From: Thermosynechococcus sp. | GTDB taxonomy: Bacteria; Cyanobacteriota; Cyanobacteriia; Thermosynechococcales; Thermosynechococcaceae | Assembly: GCF_025999095.1 (NCBI RefSeq) | Contig: NZ_AP024678.1 | Coordinates: 1,271,527-1,335,526 of the forward strand | Reading direction: 5' to 3' | DNA: 64,000 nt | Shown here: positions 59,561-64,000 of the stretch, one piece after another | Layout of the letters: every line of letters begins with the position of its first letter | How positions within the stretch are numbered: the first letter of the stretch is position 1 | Position numbers and translations under genes: made by a program | Notes under the pieces: generated by a model | The model's input: only the letters and a program-made list of their open reading frames with translations | Databases searched by the model: none | Told to the model about the DNA's origin: nothing

Positions 59561-60520
59561 CTAAGCAAAGGTTAGTTCACCATTGACCTCGAGGCGGGTA
59601 AATTGGTTGGGAATCAGAAACTGCTCCCCCAAGGCCTCCGCCACACTGGGGGTAATCCAGCCTAGTTGCTTCAACAGTTGAATAGCAACGGCATATTTGG
59701 CACGCTTGGCACCGTCACTGACCTTGATGGCTAATCCCATGCCTTCCCCCACCCGCCCCACACATTGAATCCCCTCAGCTCCAGACTTACTGAGAATTTC
59801 CCCCTCCGTGAGGCGCATCAGCTCACTATCAAAGGCACCGGGGCCTGCAACAAAATCAGGGTGGTGGGTCATGGCACGAACGACGCGCTCCATTGCCCAG
59901 TCATTGCCAGAGGCGAGTTGGCCGTAAAGGGTAGCCATCTGCACCAGTTGCATTAAGTACGTGGGCGCCCCACAGTCGTCGTGGGCACAGATAAACTCGG
60001 CGGCGGGCATCTTCAGCAGTTCCGCCACCTTGGCGAGGATGAGCGTCTGAACGGGGTGATTTTTGTGGAGATAGGTTGCCAATGGCCAATTGCGCCGTTG
60101 ACAAACCGCTAGCATCCCCGCGTGTTTACCCGAACAGTTGTGCTGAAGTGCCCCTTGGCGACCGGGGGGAACGGGACATTGCAAGGCGGTGGGATCCACA
60201 TCGGCGCGCCAGAGGATGTTAAAGACTTGGCGCACTTGCTCAATACGACCTTGGTGGGAGCTGCAGATAATCGCCAGGTCGCGATCGCCCAAATCAAACC
60301 GCTCCATCGTTCCCGTTGTTGTCACTGCCAAGGCTTGAAAGGGCTTGAGGGCAGAGCGGATAAAAGCAGCAGTTTCAGCATTTCCCGCAAGGGCAAGAAT
60401 CCGCCCGCGGGCATCACAGACAACGGCATGGGCATGGTGGCGCGACTCAACAATCCCTTCCCGCAGTAAGTAAACATCGAGGGCAGGAGCTTGGGTGCGT
60501 TTGGACATCGGTTCGGTCAT
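59561..60520 (-). CDS. Type II-like L-asparaginase family protein
   Basis: 319 residues from the ATG at 60520 (MTEPMSKRTQ); a second start is at 60508. Sequence LLREGIVESRHHAHAVV near 22, RSALKPFQALAV near 55, the conserved HNCSGKHAGMLA near 130 and CGAPTYLMQLVQMA near 182 match the Rhizobium-type (thermolabile) asparaginase family, distinct from E. coli AnsA/AnsB. It probably hydrolyses asparagine. The CGLD27-like gene lies 31 bp upstream. Confidence 0.88.
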   Translation of the reverse strand: MTEPMSKRTQAPALDVYLLREGIVESRHHAHAVVCDARGRILALAGNAETAAFIRSALKPFQALAVTTTGTMERFDLGDRDLAIICSSHQGRIEQVRQVFNILWRADVDPTALQCPVPPGRQGALQHNCSGKHAGMLAVCQRRNWPLATYLHKNHPVQTLILAKVAELLKMPAAEFICAHDDCGAPTYLMQLVQMATLYGQLASGNDWAMERVVRAMTHHPDFVAGPGAFDSELMRLTEGEILSKSGAEGIQCVGRVGEGMGLAIKVSDGAKRAKYAVAIQLLKQLGWITPSVAEALGEQFLIPNQFTRLEVNGELTFA

Positions 60521-60551
60521 GCGGGTAAGTGAGCAACAATATCGGCAGCAG

Positions 60552-61043
60552 CTACAGGAGTGCCCAACCAAGGGCAAGTCCCAAAGAAAAGATCACAAGC
60601 GCCAAAAACGTCACCTGTAACCGTTGCAAAATCGGGCGCAACTCATAGGTATAGATCAGGCGATCTTGAGCCAATTCAGCTTCGGGTTTTTGCCATTCTT
60701 GACCGTCATACCAACCCGTTTCCTCATAAACCACGGTGGGACGTTGCAGGCGATCGCCCACGTAGGCCCAACCCAACACAAGGCGCAAAAGAATGAGTAA
60801 CAGCAGGAAATTGGCTCCTAGGGCAGCGGCCAAGACGGTGTGAAAGGGTGCTTCTTTGAGAGAAAAGCTGGCGATCGCCACCGGTCCACTGACTAGCCAA
60901 GCCATCCCCCACAGCAGCAGCAAACGCCGTTGAAAACGCGGGCGCGGCCAACTCGACCATGCAAAAAACCAAGAGGCTTTGAGGTCACGATATTCGTTAA
61001 TTGGTCGTTGATCTGCCGGAACGGGACAGAGAATCTGAGACAC
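60552..61043 (-). CDS. CGLD27-like membrane protein (DUF1230)
   Basis: 163 residues. CPVPADQRPINEYRDLKASW at the start, SWPRPRF, two hydrophobic hairpins (about 40-60, 70-90), GDRLQRPTVVYEETGWYDG near 96 and a C-terminal hydrophobic helix. It matches the CGLD27/DUF1230 family conserved in cyanobacteria and chloroplasts, linked to photosynthetic fitness; molecular role unknown. Confidence 0.85.
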   Translation of the reverse strand: MSQILCPVPADQRPINEYRDLKASWFFAWSSWPRPRFQRRLLLLWGMAWLVSGPVAIASFSLKEAPFHTVLAAALGANFLLLLILLRLVLGWAYVGDRLQRPTVVYEETGWYDGQEWQKPEAELAQDRLIYTYELRPILQRLQVTFLALVIFSLGLALGWALL

Positions 61044-61227
61044 AGTGGCACAAGTTCAAGGACGCTGTTTCCAGCATACCAGTCTCGCTGAAATCGTGGA
61101 TCGCCCCAGTGTGCATGAAATTGGGCGATCGCCCCTTACACTAGAGGATGGCAACCCCACCCTGCGTCTAGCGGGGAAAACTTTGCTGCTATATTGATTA
61201 TTCCCTCATTCCCTTGCGGCACCTTGG

Positions 61228-61842
61228 ATGGAATGGCACCATTTTGATGTTGCGCAGTTACGCCTGATTGACCAGTTGCTGGCTGGGCATCACCTGAGTC
61301 CAGCCCAGTACGATATTACGCGCCGTGTGATTTATGCAACGGGGGATTTAGAATACCTGAATTTGATTGTCTATTCAGAGCAGGCTCTGCAATCTGGTGT
61401 GGCTGCCCTTGCTGCCCATACCCCGATTGTGGTGGATGTGACGATGGTGCAGGTGGGGGTGCTCTCCTACACCCAAAACACCTTTGGCAATCCCATCTAC
61501 TGTGGGGCAGAAACCTTCACCCGGCCGCAGCAGGAAAAGTCGCGCATCGCCTTTGGTATTCAAACCTTGGCACGACGGCATCCTACGGCTATTTTTGTTC
61601 TCAGTAGTGATCATTCAGCCCTAGAACCCCTCCTGACCTTGGTGGAGGCTCAGGAAATTCGCCCCGCCTTAATTATTGACGCTGCCCCCAATTTTCTCCC
61701 CCCCACCTTGGATCGCCTGCAAAACTCTTGGGTACCCCACATTGCCATTAAGGGGTGCAAGGGGGGCGTGAGCGTTGCCACAGCAATTGTGAACGGTTTA
61801 CTGAAGTTGGCTTGGACGGCCTATGGTGACCCCCTTCCCTGA
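61228..61842 (+). CDS. cbiC: Precorrin-8X methylmutase
   Basis: 204 residues. CbiC/CobH features: RRVIYATGDLEYLNLI near 31, PIVVDVTMVQVGV near 65, NPIYCGAETFTRPQQEKSRI and IKGCKGGVSVATAIVN near 172. It moves a methyl group to give (cobalt) hydrogenobyrinate. It is the second cobalamin-synthesis gene here after cobK. Its end overlaps rimM by 20 bp in another frame. Confidence 0.9.
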   Translation: MEWHHFDVAQLRLIDQLLAGHHLSPAQYDITRRVIYATGDLEYLNLIVYSEQALQSGVAALAAHTPIVVDVTMVQVGVLSYTQNTFGNPIYCGAETFTRPQQEKSRIAFGIQTLARRHPTAIFVLSSDHSALEPLLTLVEAQEIRPALIIDAAPNFLPPTLDRLQNSWVPHIAIKGCKGGVSVATAIVNGLLKLAWTAYGDPLP

Positions 61843-62374
61843 GGCGAATGAGTGGCTCTGTATTGGTCAAATCGTTGGTGCCCACGGCCTGCGGGGCGAC
61901 GTCAAAGTCAAGCCCTTGAGCGATTTTCCCGAACGCTTTACCGTGGCCGGTTGCCGTTGGTTGCGATCGCCCCGCCAGCCCCAGCCCTATGCGGTTACCC
62001 TCCTACGGGGCCGATTTTTACCCCGTTCCCAACAGTTTGTGGTTACCTTTGCTGAAATTAGCGATCGCACCGCCGCGGAGGCGCTCAAGGGGGCAGAAAT
62101 GTTAGTCCCCGCCAGCGATCGCCCATCCCTTGCGGCGAATGAATACCACCTCATGGATCTGATTGGACTGGCGGTCTATCACCAAGGTGAGCAGGTTGGC
62201 GCAGTAGTGGGCTTGGTCAATGCGGGCAACGACCTACTGGAAGTGCGGTTACTCAACCCTGCCCCAGAAGCCCGCCAATCGGTGTATATTCCCTTTGTGC
62301 CAGCCATCGTCCCGGTGGTTGATCTGGCCGCCCGCAGAATTGAAATTGATCCCCCCTTAGGGCTGTTGCCCTGA
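61823..62374 (+). CDS. rimM: Ribosome maturation factor RimM
   Basis: 183 residues. N-terminal domain: WLCIGQIVGAHGLRGDVKVK and PLSDFPERF; C-terminal PRC barrel: NEYHLMDLIGLAVYHQGEQV and VYIPFVPAIVPVVD. It assists late assembly of the 30S head. Its start overlaps cbiC by 20 bp. infB begins 200 bp downstream; that spacer includes HIP1 copies and no recognised gene. Confidence 0.95.
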   Translation: MVTPFPEANEWLCIGQIVGAHGLRGDVKVKPLSDFPERFTVAGCRWLRSPRQPQPYAVTLLRGRFLPRSQQFVVTFAEISDRTAAEALKGAEMLVPASDRPSLAANEYHLMDLIGLAVYHQGEQVGAVVGLVNAGNDLLEVRLLNPAPEARQSVYIPFVPAIVPVVDLAARRIEIDPPLGLLP

Positions 62375-62574
62375 TCAATCCCTACCAAAATCGTTAATAA
62401 TAGGAATACTTGTATTTTTGTAGTCCCGACTCTTGAGATTATTGTTCAGTGAGTTGCCCCAACCCATCCCCTAAAGTCCACTAATTCCACCTTGACGGTA
62501 GTCTTTACCTCAGCGATCGCGATCGCCCTACCGTTTGCCCCTTCATAGAGATTTCAGAGCCTTTGAGAGACAGC

Positions 62575-64000
62575 ATGAGTATTGGTAAAGTTCGCATCTA
62601 TGACCTATCAAAAGAACTCAACCTAGATAATCGGGATTTATTGGCGATCTGTGAACAATTGGGGATTCCCTACAAAAGCCACAGCAGCACAATTTCCGAT
62701 GCCGATGCCGATCGCATTCGCGACGCTGCCAAAACCTATCAACCCCATAGCGCCTCTCCCCATAAAGTTTCCAAAACACTGCCCCCTGTGAAGAAAGCCC
62801 CAGCCCCCCAAAAAAACCAGCAAATTGTTGCTGTGCACACCCAAGCCCGCTCTGAGACACCAGAAGCGCCCAAGCCCCAATTACAACAGCCCCCCGCTCG
62901 CCCCCAAGCACCGCAAGCGCCTAGCCGGCCTACCCCCCCTGCGGTTGCCACCAAGCCAGTGGAACCTGTGGCCCCCAAGCCCCCTACACCCCCCGCAAAA
63001 CCCGAACCGCCGCCATCACGTCCAGCGCCTACCTTAGTTCCCCCGCCGGCGCGCCCCACCAAGAAAGAGGAAAAAGTCGCTGCGGCTCCCCCGCCCCGGC
63101 GGGAGCTAAAGGACCCCCCCAAAAAAGAAAAGGGGGCGATCGCTCCCGCGAAACCCAGGAGTCAAGATCGCATTGAAATTGTCCAGCGGGCCGTTCCCCC
63201 TGCCCCCGTCAAGCCCCCAGAAATGGCGCCCAAACCAGCTTTACCAGAGCTACAACCGCCACCCAAACCCGTGCGGGCAGCAAATCCGCCAAAGCCCGTC
63301 ACCGAAACCGTTGAGGTCCTCGATGACAAGTCCGTTAGCAAAGTCATCAAAGACCGCCACCGGCACAAAGACTTTGATGATGAAGAGAACAAGCGGAAAT
63401 CCTCCCGCGTCGTCAAATTGCGCGAAGACATCATTGACGAAGAGGAAGAACTCGAACTCACCAGCCGCTTGGTGGGGGTACACCAAGTCACGGTTGATGT
63501 CAGCCAATCCCTGCAACGGCCACCCAAGCCTAAGGTTTCCCGTCCCGCCCGCCCCGTTACACCAGCGGCAAAAACTGAAAAAAGCAGCGAGAAAAAACAA
63601 TCCCGCCATCGCGATCGCCGTCAGGAAGAACCAGCGGCAGCACCCCCTCCCGATCACATTACAATTGAAGGCCCGCTGTCGGTGCAGGAATTAGCCACTT
63701 TAGTGCGTCGCCCCGAGGCAGAAATCATTAAAATTCTCTTCTTTAAGGGAATTGCCGCCACCATCAACCAGACCCTTGAGATGGAAACGATCGAACTTGT
63801 GGCCAAGGAATTGGGGATCACGGTGGCAACGGCACAGCACAAAGTCGAGGCCACAAAAGTCACTGAAATGCTGGATTCGAGTGACCTTGATCACCTAGAG
63901 CGGCGGCCGCCGGTGGTCACGATTATGGGTCACGTCGATCATGGCAAAACCACCCTCCTCGATGCCATCCGCAATGCCAAGGTTGCCCAAGGGGAAGCAG
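62575..64000 (+). CDS. infB: Translation initiation factor IF-2, 3' part outside window
   Basis: 475 residues visible. The N-terminal IF2-N motif [13 protein letters not shown] is followed by a Pro/Lys-rich linker (about 55-275) and an acidic/basic region, then a second IF2-N domain ([19 protein letters not shown] near 366). The GTPase begins with [19 protein letters not shown] near 447, so the catalytic part starts just before the edge. IF-2 places initiator tRNA on the 30S subunit. GAGAGACAGC precedes the ATG. Confidence 0.97.
   Translation, partial: MSIGKVRIYDLSKELNLDNRDLLAICEQLGIPYKSHSSTISDADADRIRDAAKTYQPHSASPHKVSKTLPPVKKAPAPQKNQQIVAVHTQARSETPEAPKPQLQQPPARPQAPQAPSRPTPPAVATKPVEPVAPKPPTPPAKPEPPPSRPAPTLVPPPARPTKKEEKVAAAPPPRRELKDPPKKEKGAIAPAKPRSQDRIEIVQRAVPPAPVKPPEMAPKPALPELQPPPKPVRAANPPKPVTETVEVLDDKSVSKVIKDRHRHKDFDDEENKRKSSRVVKLREDIIDEEEELELTSRLVGVHQVTVDVSQSLQRPPKPKVSRPARPVTPAAKTEKSSEKKQSRHRDRRQEEPAAAPPPDHITIEGPLSVQELATLVRRPEAEIIKILFFKGIAATINQTLEMETIELVAKELGITVATAQHKVEATKVTEMLDSSDLDHLERRPPVVTIMGHVDHGKTTLLDAIRNAKVAQGEA

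Overview
The window is a compact, gene-dense stretch of a cyanobacterial chromosome, almost certainly a thermophilic unicellular strain close to Thermosynechococcus. The evidence is photosystem I genes psaF-psaJ, the chlorophyll antenna gene isiA, the regulators RpaA and SipA, a cytochrome cM-like protein, several cyanobacteria-only families (DUF3370, DUF3318, CGLD27-like), frequent HIP1 octamers (GCGATCGC), and a sucrose synthase of 808 residues that resembles the T. elongatus enzyme as I remember it. No prophage, CRISPR array or intact insertion sequence is visible. The assignment to genus is from memory, not from a search.

Layout. 1-4.5 kb: an FHA protein running off the left edge, psaF-psaJ with a terminator, rplI-dnaB, and a stress/ChaB-type protein. 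4.5-5.1 kb: a transposase relic. 5-13 kb: an outer-membrane barrel protein, guaA, mrp-lspA, a metallophosphatase and a DUF3370 protein. 13-19 kb: rpaA, a membrane-anchored NYN-domain protein, rlmN, a glycosyltransferase coupled to sipA, and cytochrome cM. 19-31 kb: an orphan DUF1537 kinase, metH, a lambda-endolysin-like GH104 protein, ubiX and small membrane proteins, a polysaccharide deacetylase, glyQ and a frameshifted cysH, then pipY. 31-39 kb: a NurA nuclease, dxr-ispH, rlmB, a broken LppP/META-domain protein, a GH3 enzyme. 39-49 kb: a small protein with a long leader, sat, a hydrolase, a GltS-type transporter, susA, two signalling proteins. 49-64 kb: isiA with Fur-like sites, tRNA-Pro, rsmD, aldo/keto reductase, cobK, ilvD, a SpoIIM-family gene broken by a 17-bp tandem duplication, mtnA, asparaginase, cbiC, rimM and the 5' part of infB.

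How the genes fit together. Most are housekeeping genes for translation (rplI, glyQ, rimM, infB, rlmN, rlmB, rsmD), replication (dnaB), isoprenoid synthesis (dxr-ispH), cobalamin synthesis and use (cobK, cbiC, metH), sulfur assimilation (sat, cysH), methionine salvage (mtnA) and light/circadian signalling (rpaA, sipA, perhaps the NYN protein). Packing is very tight: three convergent pairs share a single CTAG as both stop codons, and TAATG and ATGA couplings recur. Three genes (cysH, the META protein, the SpoIIM protein) carry frame-breaking changes. These are either real decay in this strain or errors in the sequence; the 17-bp duplication looks most like a true mutation.
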